Positions 12,801-25,831 of a stretch of DNA of 64,000 nucleotides are shown piece after piece. Below the pieces are notes generated by a model. That model worked only from the letters and a program-made list of their open reading frames with translations. It did not search any database and was not told where the DNA came from. The translations under genes were made by a program, and so were the position numbers. How positions within the stretch are numbered: the stretch's first letter is position 1; the number at the start of each line of letters is the position of its first letter. The DNA comes from Rotaria sordida (lineage: Eukaryota > Rotifera > Eurotatoria > Philodinida > Philodinidae), in assembly GCA_905250125.1 (NCBI GenBank), contig CAJNOL010000338.1, forward strand, positions 92,828 to 156,827. The letters are read 5' to 3'.

Positions 12801-15800
12801 CTGTTGATTCAATGCACGAAGGAAAATGTTATCAAATATGATCAATTGATCAGAACCTTTACTATAGATAATACTCTTGAATGACTGCATTAATATGAAA
12901 AAACCTGTTGATAACGATTATTCTTTCTTGGGAAATGTTGTCTAAATGACTTATGTTCTAATTCATTGAATCACATAGTGGTCGATAGAAATATTAGGGA
13001 ACAACCAATATTCATCACTAGGTACAGATAGTCTTAACCGTACAAATATCCTCAACGCAAATATTCATGTAATTCATATCATAAAATAATCAAACGATCA
13101 TGTTTTCTAAAGTTTTTCAAACCCTAAACTATCAGAGCGCGAATTCGCGTCGCCGGTATTCAAAGGGTTAAGCAGTTTTGTTGCAGTCTTCGAACCTACC
13201 AATCTTAAGAGAGAATCCTTTTCTTTACACAAATATTTTTTCAGATTCTGGTTAGCTATTATCGTTGAGAAGAAAAACTTCAAAATACAGCTGCTCTAAA
13301 CTTTTGTTCGTCATTATATACAACATGCATTTTTTTCGAAAGTCTTATATCTCGAAAAGACTTCATTCAACACTTCTGATTTTCTTTTTATGAAACTTAG
13401 TCTAGTTGAATTTTTCGACAATCTTTAGCTCCAGATAAATATACAAATTAAAAATGCAATAGCTTGGTCAAATCTCAATAGGAAGTGAGATGTTTTTAGA
13501 GTTTTTATAAGAACATTATGCAGTATCTAAATGCAAAAATTATTGAAATCATTCATCAATAGTTAAAATTCAATAAAAATCTTATTAAAAATTTTTTGAT
13601 TAAAAAATATAAGAATAAAAAAATGATATTTACACTAATCTATTAAATGCATGAAATAATAAGAAAAAATAAATTATGAGATACGAACAGATCTTTTTTA
13701 TTTAAATATACTTCATCATTTAGGATTATAATGTAAAATTACAACGAAAATTAAGTCGTAAAACTGAAGGTGCATCTATATTAATATGTCCAGTTGATTT
13801 TGTTCGTGAATCAGCAATTGTATTTGTACGTCTTGAAAATGCTATTGAATTATTAGGAATGCTTGAAATAAAACTTTATTCACGTTTCGTTGTTCTTTTA
13901 ATTGGACCTGAAGAAAATGAAAAACAATTATTACAAGTTGGACGAACAGTGGCAACAATATTAACTGATGATATATGTAGAGAATTTGCTTATACATCAA
14001 AAGATTCTCAAGGTATTTTGGATATGATGGATAGATTTATGCAAGATACATATGTTCTTCCACCATCGGAATGGGATCCAACAATTCGTATTGAACCACC
14101 ATCACAATATATGAGCAAAGTAAGTTTATATAGGAAAGATATTTTTTTTGTTTTAATTTTTATTTTTAGGAACAACGACAAGCTCAAGTACCAACAGAAA
14201 CAGTAGGACAAGTTGAGGAGATTGATTTAACTCCTCATACAGATCCAAATTTAAAAGCATCAAAAAGGTAAAAAATAAAATAAAAAAATTTTCCTATTGA
14301 ATTATTATAATTGTTCTAGACCATTTCATGGTCTTTTCGTCGATATTAAAAATAAAATACCATTTTATATATCTGATTTTACTGATTGTGCTAGTTTACA
14401 ATGTATAGCAGCTACACTTTATTTATATCTTGTTTGTCTTTGTTCAGTTGTTGCTTTTGGTGGTATGCTTGGAACAGCAACAGAAAATTATATGGTAAAA
14501 TATTCTTATCTTTCATTAAAAAAAAATCTCTTTATATGATGAACTTATTTATTAGAGAAAATAACTTAAAATACTTGAAAAATATTCATTCATTTTGTAG
14601 ATTCTATCAAAAGATGTTTTGCAAACAAGTTTATCTTATAGAGGAAAACATTTCTAAATGAAATAACATGTCCTCAAGATCTTTTCAACGAGCAACACTT
14701 ATTGTATGATAAGTATACAAATCTGTTGTCTGTTGTTTTTATAAAAATCTATATGAATTTCCTGTTTTTTTCATACTTTGAGGACTTTTGTATAATGAGT
14801 GTAGGTTAAACATCAGAAATGTGTTTTTGTCTCTATCAATTGAACTTGTTGACAAGATGTTTTTTTAATAGAATCCAGGAAATTTATTTTTGTGGTTTTA
14901 CTGAAAGTTCTTTGACACAAGTCTGTTAATGGAAGTTTGATAAATACATCTCCTGATAGAATCAATTTTACTTCGAAATCTACTTCTTTTGTTGTGCTAC
15001 TATATGATAAAAGTTTATTAGAAAATGAGATAAATTTCGTATCAATTGAATTTTTTCGTTTGTTAAATAATATTATCGAATATGATTGTTAAAGATACTC
15101 AACTTCAATATTCTATTTTATTTATCTTAGGCTACAATGGAATGTATTCTTTCAGCTTCAATCAGTGGTATTCTATATGCTTTATTTTCTGGTCAACCAT
15201 TAAATATTCTTTCGGCAACTGGTCCTATGTTAATTTTAGAACGTATATTAAAACATATGTGCGGGTATGTTTAATAATTATTTATTTTATTTTTATAACT
15301 TAATTATAAAATATCGTTTTTATTTTTTATTATAGAGATTATCATCTTGATTTTCTTGAATTTCGTTTATGGATTGGTGTTTGGGTATTTGTACTTTTAT
15401 TTATATTTGTTGTATTTAATTTAAGTTTTCTTGTTAAATATATAACACGTTTTACTGAAGATTGTTTTGCATCATTAGTTGCAACAATATTTATTTATGA
15501 TGCTATACGTGAAATTTTAAACATTCGTAAAACATATCCAATTAATTATGAACGAAATAGTATATTTAATTATACATGTTCATGTGTAAATATAACTTCA
15601 ATTCATAATAAAACAATAGTTCATGATACACATATGATAAATTATTTATTAAGTACAACAAATTTAAATCAAACATTTCAAAATGCATGTATAAACGTAG
15701 GTGGTTCTATAATTGGTCCAAAATGTTCACCACCTGTTTATTATGCTGATATATTCTTTTATTCTTTAATTTTATTTATGATTACATTTTCTATTTGTAT

Positions 15801-18680
15801 GGGTTTACAAGAATTTCGTCATAGTAAATTTTTTCCATCAAAAGTAAAATAACAACATTTATATATATATATATATATATGAAATATTCTTTCTCTTATT
15901 AATAATTTAGATTCGAACTATTCTTGGAGATTTTTCTGTATTAATTGCTATAGTATTAATGTCAGGATGGGATTCATATTTACATTTAAATACACCAAAA
16001 TTAAAAGTACCAAATGAATTAAAACCAACATTACCACATGAACGTGGATGGTTAATACCATTTTTTGGTAAAAATCCTATATGGTCAATACCAATAGCAA
16101 TTATTCCAGCATTAATAGCAACAATACTTATATTTATGGATCAACAAATAACAGCTGTTATTATAAATCGAAAAGAATTTAAATTAAAAGTAAATTAAAA
16201 ACAAAAAAAAAAAAATGTTTTTTTTTCGTTGATTTATATAATTTGACATTTTTTTTTTTCTTGTTTCTCATTAGAAAAAACTTGGTTATCATCTTGATTT
16301 ATTTGTTTTATCTCTTACAGTATTATTGCAATCATTACTTGGTTTACCATGGTTTGTAGCAGCTACAGTTTTAGCATTAACACATGTTAATGCATTAAAA
16401 ATTATGAGTGAAAATACAGCACCAGGAGAAAAACCAAAATTTGAAGGCATTATGTAAGAAAGATCTTTTTTATTTACAACAAAAAAAATTTTATCTTTTT
16501 GCTTTTTAGTGAACAACGTGTTAGTGCACTTTTAATGGCTATTTTAACTGGTCTAAGTGTATTCTTCACTAATGTTTTATCTGTATGTATTTAAAAAGTT
16601 ATTGATTGTTAATGAACAAAAAAAAAAAAAAAAACAAATCAGTAGAACACTTGACGTTACAACTCTTTTTTTTAGAAACATCTTCCCGATCTCTGAACAC
16701 AGACGGTTAGTTTAAAGAGATCTCTTTCGCTTCATAGGTTAAGTTTCATATATACAATAAATACAATGATGGATAGTCAGCATGTTATACCATACAGTGA
16801 AATCATAATAGCAATCATTGTAAAAAGAAAAAAAAAGCAAAAGGTTTACAATTAGAAATTCAATGATCATAATAATAAATACTAATTATTAAGCATGTAT
16901 TTTTTAAGCATGATTCGCAGCATCTATTTGCATGACTAAAGATCTTGTTTTTTTTTTTACTATGCAGACATCTTCATGATAAGAGGATTAGTGACACTCA
17001 AAGAATACTTATTTACATATAGTTATAATAGATTCATTATTATAGATCTAACGTTTGTCAAGCAAAAAGGAAGAACTTCGAAATTATGTTAGTTTCATCA
17101 AATATTTTTTTTTTCGATCTTAACGATAATAATAATTGAGATTATATTCGTATTTATCTTATGACATTGAAAGAGATAAAATGAATGTTTTGTTGTTCAA
17201 ATAAAATAATATGTTATCATATTTTATTCAGCATAGGAATCGAAGGATAACATTCCATTATTGTATTACAAATAAACAATAGGTGTTTGCCGTTCCGAAG
17301 TTTTAAATTATCCTTCCGGAAGAGAAAATCTTGATAGAACAAAAAAAGTCCATTGATTTATATCTAACAAGAATCTGACTAATGACTAAAAAAACAAAAA
17401 TTATTTCTAATTTTGATTAAACAAATCTGGTTTTGTTTTTTTCCATTTCAGCATATCCCAATGCCTGTTCTTTATGCTGTTTTCATGTTTATGGGTGTAT
17501 CAGCTCTACGAAATATGCAAGTATGTAAATTTGAAATATTTTATTTATTTATTTATTTATTTATTTCATTAATATTTTCAAAGATTTTTGATCGAGTTTT
17601 ATTAATGTTTATGCCACAAAAACATCAACCTGATTATCCATATTTACGTCATGTACGTATAACACGTGTTCATTTATTTACGGCTATACAAGTTGTTTCA
17701 CTTGCTGGTATGTTTGCTATAAAAAGTGTTAAATCAATCGCAATTGGTTTTCCAGTATTGGTAAATTTGAATTAATTAATTAATTAAAAAAATCTTATTT
17801 TTTGTTTTTCTTCTAAGGTACTTGCAACATGTTTTGTACGTAAATTAATGGATAAAATATTTACACAAGAAGAACTTTTTTGGCTTGATGATATATTACC
17901 TGGTACTAAACTTGGTCGTGTTCGTCGTACATCAGCTGCTCGTCATGTTCATATGGAAAAAAAAAATAATGATGATGATAATAATGAAACAATAACAGTA
18001 AATAGATTTTTATTTTTATCAACAAAAAAAAAAAAAAAAAACTAAACAAACAAAAAAAAAATATCATTTTCAGCCACCAATTGTTAAATTTGACGTTGAT
18101 ATTAATCGAGATATAACAGGAAATAATCTACGAAGCATTGCAGAGGTCGGTTTTATTTTTATGATTTGAATGATGAACTAGAATATTTGATTTATTATGG
18201 CTTAAAAATTAATTATGCATGATATATTGTGATTATTTTTTTTCCTTTCATCTAGATTATAAAAGATACATCAATGAAACAAGATTATATCAATGATGGT
18301 CATATGCCAACTAGTGATTCTGATCAATCACATGCTCCATTGATTGTTGTCACAGAAGCATTACCATCAGAGGAATTAGAAGAAGAAGAAAAAACTGTAA
18401 AGGCATATATTATATTTCTTCGTTTTTCCTTTTTTTTTTTTGTTTTGAATTTTTAAACCAAAAACTGAAACTATGATGCTCTTTTTATAAAGATGGGATA
18501 AAAAAAAAAAAAACCACACATAAACTTTGGTGATAGTAATATTTAATTCATTTAACCTATGCACATTATTGCTTGTAGGTCACATCACCAGAAATCAATA
18601 AGAATAAAAATAATCAATCACAAAAATCTTCGCATATACCAACGGTGACATTTGTTGCTGGTCATCCTGAAGATGATTGA
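9879..18680 (+). CDS. SLC4 family Na+-coupled bicarbonate transporter
   Basis: Plasma-membrane HCO3- transporter for acid extrusion, nearest to the NBC/NDCBE branch (SLC4A4/7/8/10). Exons: 9879-9883, 10172-10242, 10570-10601, 10704-10828, 10915-11075, 11143-11343, 11398-11519, 13724-14119, 14170-14267, 14320-14494, 15131-15264, 15336-15843, 15911-16189, 16275-16453, 16510-16582, 17452-17520, 17584-17760, 17818-17997, 18074-18145, 18256-18396, 18579-18680. They sum to exactly 1099 codons plus stop. The cytoplasmic domain has RWVRFEE and GRWSKPHVATL. The membrane domain has FMDQQITAVIINRKE, the KLKK motif before LGYHLDL, GLPWFVAATV, and PMPVLY near the end. The loop around residues 575-650 has several N-glycosylation sites and four cysteines, a mark of Na+-coupled members. 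The first exon is only five coding bases, so the N-terminus is the least certain part. Exact paralogue not assignable. Confidence 0.9.
12551..13167 (-). mobile_element. Decayed piggyBac-like DNA transposon
   Basis: Flanked by TTAA on both sides (12547-12550 and 13168-13171), the piggyBac target duplication. Termini are TCCTTTGAGTACAGG on the left and, on the other strand, CCCTTTGAATACCGGC on the right. At about 620 bp it is far too short for a full element. What remains on the minus strand is the end of the transposase, ending 92 bp from the left terminus. It is thus an internally deleted or eroded copy. Confidence 0.75.
12643..12815 (-). pseudogene. piggyBac transposase C-terminal cysteine-rich domain remnant
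   Basis: The minus strand reads HFPSC, about 13 residues, then RRKCYVCANTVRRARLRRD, then YEC, GLCLMDCFKDYH and a stop. This is the CxxC ... YxC ... LCLxxCFxxYH pattern of the cysteine-rich tail of piggyBac transposases, which helps bind the transposon ends. A stop lies directly before HFPSC in this frame and no catalytic (DDD) domain is seen upstream, so the gene is dead. Confidence 0.75.
14495..15130 (+). other. SLC4 intron, 636 bp
   Basis: Intron between the exon ending ATENYM and the exon starting ATMECILS. AT-rich, with no coding frame or repeat that I can support. Confidence 0.5.
16583..17451 (+). other. SLC4 intron with a possible stop-containing exon
   Basis: 869 bp intron between VLS and HIPMPVL. 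A small stretch at 16676-16705 has a strong T-run acceptor and a GTTAGT donor. It would insert KHLPDL followed by a stop, truncating the transporter inside the membrane domain. It could be a poison exon, a decayed duplicate of the following exon (AAACATCTTCCC resembles the start of CATATCCC), or chance. The rest is plain AT-rich sequence. Confidence 0.35.
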
Positions 18681-18811
18681 ATATTGCTTGTAATATATAT
18701 ATATATTTATAATTTCGTGCTAATTCTGCTTCTTCTTTTGCTTAATATTTCTTATCTATTGTAATATAGAAAAGCAAACAATGATTTCGATATTTTCTTT
18801 TTTTTTTTTAG

Positions 18812-18910
18812 GAAGAAGCTGAACATTTAATTCATCGTGAATTACCACCAGAACAATATCATAATTCTAATGGTAATATGAAACATAAAATTAGTTCCAC
18901 ATCGGTATAA
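18812..18910 (+). CDS. Alternative last exon of the SLC4 gene with PDZ-type C-terminus
   Basis: After the TGA of the main model a strong acceptor (long T-run then TAG) opens EEAEHLIHRELPPEQ and continues to a TAA at 18910. The exon is phase 0 and joins directly to the exon ending at 18396, giving EEEKT-EEAEHL and skipping the exon at 18579. The resulting C-terminus ends STSV, which fits a class I PDZ ligand (S/T-x-V). The other isoform ends HPEDD. Vertebrate bicarbonate transporters of this family also make C-terminal variants with and without PDZ ligands. Transcript evidence is lacking here. Confidence 0.6.
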   Translation, partial: EEAEHLIHRELPPEQYHNSNGNMKHKISSTSV

Positions 18911-21900
18911 CATAAAAAAGAAAAAAAACTAAAATATTTCTTTATTCTTTTTGATTTTCTAAGCTTGGTTTAAAAAAAAAAAAACTTGTTTTTTCTTTCC
19001 TCTTGATTGAATTAGTGAATGCATGCAAAAAAATTTCATTTTTCTTTCTTTTTTCTTCTGGTCTTGATTATATTCATTATGTCGTCTTTTTCTTGTCACA
19101 ACGAAAATCTTTTCTTTTGTTTTATTTAAAGTAAAAAAAAAAAAACAAAAGCAACTTTTTTTCTTTTTTGTATTAGATAGAAAATAAATGATAATTCTCT
19201 TTTTTTTTTTTTTTTTTTTATTATACTTGATTTAGATTTTGTATAAATGAAAAAAAAATAATTACAAAAGCATTTCCGATATTTACTTTAAATGAATAGA
19301 ATATTAAATAATTTTATCATCTTTACAATATACATGATGATGTACTACGCAGATGTCTAGACATTTTGTAATTAGAAAAAAAGCGACAGTAACATATTTG
19401 CTTCAATAAATCAAACAAAAAAAAAAAAAAAATGTCTTTTTTTGACTTGAATAAAAACAGTATAGAATCAGTAATAAAAAGAAAAGTAATAATAGATTCT
19501 TTCAACTTATGGGTACATTATCCTAAGGCGTAGATAAGAACTGGAAATATTATTGTACGGAAAAATTTTTCCTATGAGCAAAATAAAAACTCAAGGGCAT
19601 AACTTATTATAATATTATATGGATATAATCATTCGTCTCCTGTAATTATCTAGGCAATATATATATAAATTATATATATTGAAGTTAAAATTTATTTTTA
19701 CAGGAAGTCAAGTGCAACGAATCTAATATTTCATTAGTGAAATAAACTTGAAAATAAAATTTAAATAAACAAAATTAATACATTAAAATCATTAATGATA
19801 ATTTTACTGAATGAACTTATTAAGTTCTTTTGAAAAGCACAACAAAAAAAAAAATATGTATATTAATTATGATACGTCATTCTAAAATCATTCAAGAATA
19901 AATAACTATGACGAGAATAACACTCATTGTCACATTTTATCTAATAACTAAACGCATCATTCTTTATTCCATTGAAATAAAAAGAAAAATGAGTTTTTGT
20001 GGAAAATATATATCAGCAAAAGAAGAAAAAAAATGATCATATCTCTGTGTTTATTCAAGTTACAGAACAGTACTTAATAGAATTTCTCTATATCTATTTG
20101 AATTATTTTCTCTTTGAAAATGTCAAAAATGATTTGTCTTTTTTTTTTTTTTGTTTTTAGTAATAAATGAAAAATGTTTATTAAAGTTTCTATTAATTAA
20201 ATTAAATAACAATCTTTTGATGTAGAAAAACAAAAAACAAAAATCAGAAACATTTATTAATAATAAACAATAAAATGTTTGATCTGACAAGCACATTTTT
20301 TTTTTTGTTGAAACAAAGCTCTGAGACTTAATTACAAATATCAACTGTATTATTTCATGTTTCTCATTATCAATTGAAATGGATTCTATCATTTTTGACC
20401 AAACTTTTTTTTTTCTATTATTAAAAAATTGCTCAGATATTGTTTTAATTGCTATGTATAAAATATATTTTATATTTATTACAGTGAATAAAAAATAATT
20501 AATCAACTTTTACAGCACAAAAAAATATATTGAATAAAAAAACAAACAAAAAGAAAATTTTCATAATCTTTTCTATAATTATTTCCGAAATTTTCTTTAT
20601 AGATGTAAAGTTTTCCTGTTAAAATATTTTATAGTTCATCTAATGATAATTAATCTATGAGACATGAAGAAAAAATACATTTTTTTTTTTTTTTGTCACA
20701 ATCAATTTGTTATTTTTTACTATTGATTTAAGTTTTACTAATATAGAATTTATTCATATCATATGTTATTGACAAGAAAGTATTTAAATTTAGAATAGAA
20801 TATTTCTTTTTGAATAATAATTTGTGTTACATAAAAATATCAAAAGGCTTGGAAATATTTTTTTCTTGTTCGTTGTTGTCGTCAGAAAAATTTCAAAAAT
20901 AAACCAATAGTTTAATTATATTAGATTATAGGACATCGGGATTCTTTTTCTTTTTTTTCTTTTGTTTACTAAATTAATAAAATTGGATCGTAGCAAATAA
21001 AATTTCCTGTTTATTTTTCTAAAGAAAATAATTTTTATCATTGGATTTTTCTCTCTTGTTTTTTTTTTTCATATAATATTGTAAATAGAGCAGAAACCAA
21101 TGTTACTTAGGAAAAAGAAAGATTATTATAGTAAATTAATAATGTTTTCTATTCATTAAAGCTTTTATTTGATTTAATAGATCATATATTTTTTTCAATG
21201 AAAAAAAAAAGAAAAAGAAAAAGAAAAATGACAACATTAAGACAGAAATACTATGAATGATAATGCCTTTCTGTCACTAGAATAATTAGAAAGCTTCTTG
21301 TTTCTAGCGAGTTTATTCATCATTATATTCTTTTAAAAGATGACTTCTTTCTTCTTTTTTTTTTTTCGACAATGCATATGTATGCAAGAACGTTGCATCT
21401 TTATGCTTATTTTTTTACGCTCCATTTTTTATTTGCAGAAAAACACATGAACCATTTTTTTCCAAGTTCTCATACTCTCGCTCTCCGTTGGGTTGCTGCT
21501 TTTTTTGTTATTATATCTTATGTCTAAAAGCAGAGAAAAGAAAAGAGAAAGACCTAATATAATAGAAGAGAAAAATTCTAGTTAGAGAAAAAAAAAAACT
21601 ATGCAAGAAAAAAAGCAAGAGTTCTATCAAAAATAGCACAATATAGTCATGACTAGAATAATAGGAGTAAGATGCGCATTTTTGCATTCACACAAACAGA
21701 GCCATTCTATTAAATAGCATGTTGAATCGAAAGAAGAAGAAGAAGAAGAAGAAGAAGAAAAAGAGAAGAGTGTTTATTAAAAAAAGATATAGAGGAAACA
21801 ACAAGAGAAACAACGACTTCTTTGTCATCTGCTCAACGTGTAAATGACATACATATTTATACACTTTTTCTTTTTTTTCATATAAATATCTAGTCAAGGG

Positions 21901-22125
21901 AAATCTTCTACCACTTAATCAGGAAGAAATAAAGGTATGTAAAAGTGAACATCTTCTGGGAATTAAGATAAACGAAATGTAACCATATTAAAAGAATAAT
22001 CTCTAACGGGAGCAAGAAAAAAAAAAAATAGCATGCAAACGAGATGTCTCTATTAAGTCAAATATTCTTCTCCTATTTTAATATATTCAATGAAGCATAA
22101 ATGAAATAATCTTTTGCATTTTTAG
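18911..22125. other. Intergenic region SLC4-GPCR
   Basis: Three kilobases of AT-rich DNA with many A and T homopolymers. A (GAA)n-type run lies near 21733-21765 and a GC-richer pyrimidine patch near 21450-21500. A possible 5' untranslated exon of the GPCR ends in a GGTATGTAA donor near 21933. No convincing protein-coding frame was found. Confidence 0.5.
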
Positions 22126-22157
22126 ATATAATTCTATTGAATATTCAAAAAAAAAAA

Positions 22158-23705
22158 ATGTCCACAATATTTAATCATAGTAGTCATATTCCAATCAATA
22201 TATCTCCGTTTACTACTCATATAATTAAAACTTCAGTCATCACAATGAGTACACCAACAGAAACAATCCCACTTGAAAATCAACTATATATTATGGCAAC
22301 ATTTATATCGTTATATGTTTTGATATTTTTCTTTGGTATTTGTGGAAATGTACTAGTTGTTCGTAAGTATTAGGTTTTAGTTTAAGTCGAAAAAAGCAAT
22401 CAATTTATATTTTATGTCTCTAGTTGTTGTTTGCCGTAATAAAGCCATGCAAACAGTAACAAATGTCTTTATTACTAACTTGGCACTTTCTGATATTCTA
22501 GTAAGAAATTTATATTCAATAATTAAATAGATAAAATCTATTTTTCATATTTCTCTTAGATGTGCTGTCTAGCAGTTCCGTTTACACCTATATCAGCGTA
22601 TGGCAATACTTGGTATCTTGGTAGAATACTTTGTCATTTAGTGCCAATGTCATTAGGAATATCAGGTAAATATTAATTCCTAAGATTTATTTATTTCTTT
22701 ATTTTATTAATTCTAAATCTTTTTTATTTTAAATAGTTTATGTTTCAACATTAACCTCATTAGCAATTGCTGTTGATCGTTATTTTGTTATTGTTCATCC
22801 ATTTCGTTCACGTATGCGTTTAGGTGTATGCATATTATTAATAATTGTTATATGGATTGTTGGTATTTCTATATCATTACCATTAGCAATATATATGCGA
22901 TTTGATAGTACAAAATGTGAAGTAAATAATAAAAAATAATAAATTTGATTACTTTTGTTTTTTTTTAATTTTATCATTCAAATAGGAATATTGGCCACAA
23001 TATACATCTCGACGTTTTTTTAATTTTTCATCATTAATATTACAATATTTAATTCCATTTTCAGTTATATCATTTAGTTATTATAAAGTATGGGTTGCAT
23101 TAGCACGTCGTTCATTACCAGGTCGTACACGTGTACGTGAAGCTGTTGAAATATGTCGTAAAAAACGTACAAATCGTATGTTAATTGCAATGGTTGTTAT
23201 ATTTGCAATATGTTGGTTACCATTAAATATTGTTCATATGGTTGCAGAATTTCATCGTTCACAATTAAGTCATTATAAAGTACTTTTTTTAAGTACACAT
23301 GTTATAGCTATGTCATCAACAATTTATAATCCATTTTTATATTCATGGTTAAATGATAATTTTCGTAAAGAATTTCAAAAAATTGTACCATGTTTATTTA
23401 AAATATGTTGGTGTTTAAATCGTCGTCAAACAAGTAATTTATCGACACAATTAACAAATTTTGGTGATGGAGATATATATGAACGTCCATCAACATATCA
23501 AATGCCAGGTGAATCAACAATAGGTTCATATTCACAACAATATTCACATATAAAATCTTCAACATCAAATGGAAAAATAAATGGTGTATTAATGAAAAAA
23601 TTAAGTAATCAAGAAACTTCTTTTTCATCTCCTATTGATGATACATCAGTATCACTAACTCCACAACAACATGATGTATTAATTACACCAACTAATATAA
23701 ATTAA
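22158..23705 (+). CDS. Rhodopsin-class peptide GPCR, neuropeptide Y/F receptor-like
   Basis: Seven-transmembrane receptor, 430 aa from five coding exons: 22158-22362, 22424-22500, 22560-22665, 22737-22921, 22986-23705. Hallmarks in order: TM1 GICGNVLVV; TM2 NLALSDIL; ECL1 cysteine in RILCHLVP; TM3 AVDRYFVIVHPF; ECL2 CEEYWP; TM5 LQYLIPFSVISFSY; TM6 FAICWLPLNIVH; TM7 NPFLYSWLNDNFRKEF. The LxPFTP sequence after TM2, and CEEYWP followed by the QYxIP motif, resemble NPY, NPF and related receptors, so a peptide ligand is inferred. An N-x-S/T site (NHS) lies in the N-terminus, and palmitoylatable cysteines and a Ser/Thr-rich tail follow TM7. The ATG at 22158 is the first in the exon after an acceptor at about 22125. 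Exact ligand class is not determinable from sequence alone. Confidence 0.88.
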
Positions 23706-25831
23706 AATAATATTTGACATGTATAGTTTTTTTTTTTGCATAATTTGACCTTGTCATATATAAACATAAAAAAAAATCAATCATCGTTACGTGATTCTAT
23801 TTTTTTTTTGTTTTGTTAGTTCGTTTGCATATTAAATGAATAAAACTACTTCTCAATATAAAACTAATTTTATTGAATTATATATATATATATAAGAACA
23901 AAAAGAAAAAAATTTTGCTTAATCAAATTTTTGATTTTTATCAAAAAGAAAAAATTTGATTGTCTTTATTTTTTTTTTTTTTTGAAAATATACTATAATT
24001 TATCATAGATATGTTTATATAGAATATTTTATTTTTTTTGATTGAATATTTAATTAGTTAGATATCTATCAATATTTTCAAAAAGAAAATTTCAAAAAAC
24101 AATTTCCCTATTGACAATTCTATTCTGAACTTATAGTTTATATTATCTTAATTAATAATCAAACCATGTTTTCTTTTGAAAATATTATTTGAATAATTTT
24201 ACACCATGATGTACCGAAAGAAAAATGTCTAGAAAAATAAGAACACTTTCTCTATTGAAAATAGTCAATTATGAAACAAAATAAGTTAATAATCAATGAA
24301 GGAAAAACAAGTAAATAAACTAAATAAGAACTTTATATGCTAGTCATATAAGATTCTTCTTGACCTAGACAAAATTATTTAATAGAATATATTGAATAAC
24401 AAGTATATACTAGAGTATATTCAAAAAGTTTATCAAAAGAATCATAGAGCCAATTTATTGACACTATTATTATGTTAATAGCTCATATTTTAGTTCTTCA
24501 TTTTGAGAATAAAATAACCTCTAATTAAGTCAAACAAATTATTAAGAACTATTTGAATTAGTGAGAAGTAATCATAACTACAAATAAGAAAACTATATGT
24601 TATCTAAGAAAAAAAAAATATCTTAATGTTTTTAATTCAGATAAACTTTTTCCAAATATTTAATCATCTTAACACATTATATTTTCTTCTATGTAAAACA
24701 TAGATTAAGTTTAAAATCATGTATTTAAATTCAAGAGAACTTCAAAAAAAAAAAAGATTATTTAAAAGTCATTATACATAAGTCTAATGTGACCTATAAT
24801 ACAGGTACCCGAAGTTTGCAAGTAGGTCGATTAACAAGTTTTTGAACCAAAAAAAAAAAAGAGAATGCAAAGTGGTAAATTGACTTTTTTTATTTTCTAC
24901 AATTTAGACAATTAAGAATAAATGATGTGTATTTAACAAACAATTTCCATGCAAAATATATTGTGATAATCAAAAAATGTTATTAATAAGAATACATAAG
25001 ATATTTTGATAGTTAAAAGATTAATTCATGCATTAAACTGTAGATAGTTAATGAGAACGATCGAATATATTAATTGAAGATTTCCAAAAAAAAATAGTCT
25101 TTTGAAATATGACAATCTTTTAGAGTATTCAATAACTTTAATATATATATTTATATTTATATTAAATTTTTAATTATTTAAGTTGTTTTTTGCAAAATAT
25201 ATTTTCAGTTGATACTTAGATATTTACTAAAAGAGAATTTGATATTTTTTCATCTTATTTTTTCTGTCTATTATTTTAATCATAAAGAAGAAGTATAGAA
25301 AAAAAGAATATTTATATTTTTGTTTTTCGACAGATGCAAATAATCATCAACAAATACGAAAACAAATATCAAATTTCTTTTCTTTATGGTTTAAGCAAAC
25401 ATTTTTTTTTTGCCACCTACAGTTTTATATTATAACTTGGTTTCAGGTCAAAATAAGAGCTTTCTATTAGGGATTATTTCAAACATGTATATATAAAAAA
25501 GAAGCGGAACTATTGAGTTATCAAATTTCACTTGGTTCATATTTCACGTCAACTCTACGCAGAAGAAAAAAGAAAATTATTCTTTATATATGATCATATA
25601 ACCTTTCCCATTTTTGTTTTGTCTTTTCTTCTCTTTCCCAAATGATATTAGGAATGGTTATAATAGTACCATATACCGATCGAATTACTTCTTTTTTTTT
25701 TTTTTCTTATTTATTTCTTTTTTTTTGTTTTTGATATATTCAATGATTCATATCGTCACATAAAATAAAGTCGATTATTATCGATTAGAACATCATAATT
25801 ATAAATAATATTTTTACAAGTAAAATTAAAT
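23706..25831. other. Intergenic region, nothing recognised
   Basis: AT-rich DNA (a TA run near 23879-23894, many homopolymers) between the receptor stop codon and the orphan ORF. No repeats with recognisable ends and no coding frame supported. Confidence 0.5.

Larger units (their letters stand above)
11960..13372. repeat. Old foldback element in SLC4 intron, interrupted by a piggyBac insertion
   Basis: The left arm (about 11960-12324) and right arm (about 12395-13372 minus the insertion) pair in reverse complement. Matched blocks include TTTAGAGTGGCTGCAT with its partner near 13300, AAAACCAGCTTTCTGGCTTT with its partner near 12510, and GCATTCAATTTACAGAA with its partner near 12400. The loop is about 70 bp. 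The right arm is split at 12547 and resumes at 13172, with the piggyBac-like element between. Arms may extend another 50 bp or so outward. No coding capacity of its own is visible. Confidence 0.7.

Noticed and set aside
12643-12815. Host zinc-finger exon in the SLC4 intron
   Set aside because: The cysteine pattern, TTAA flanks and terminal repeats identify it as the end of a dead piggyBac transposase on the opposite strand.
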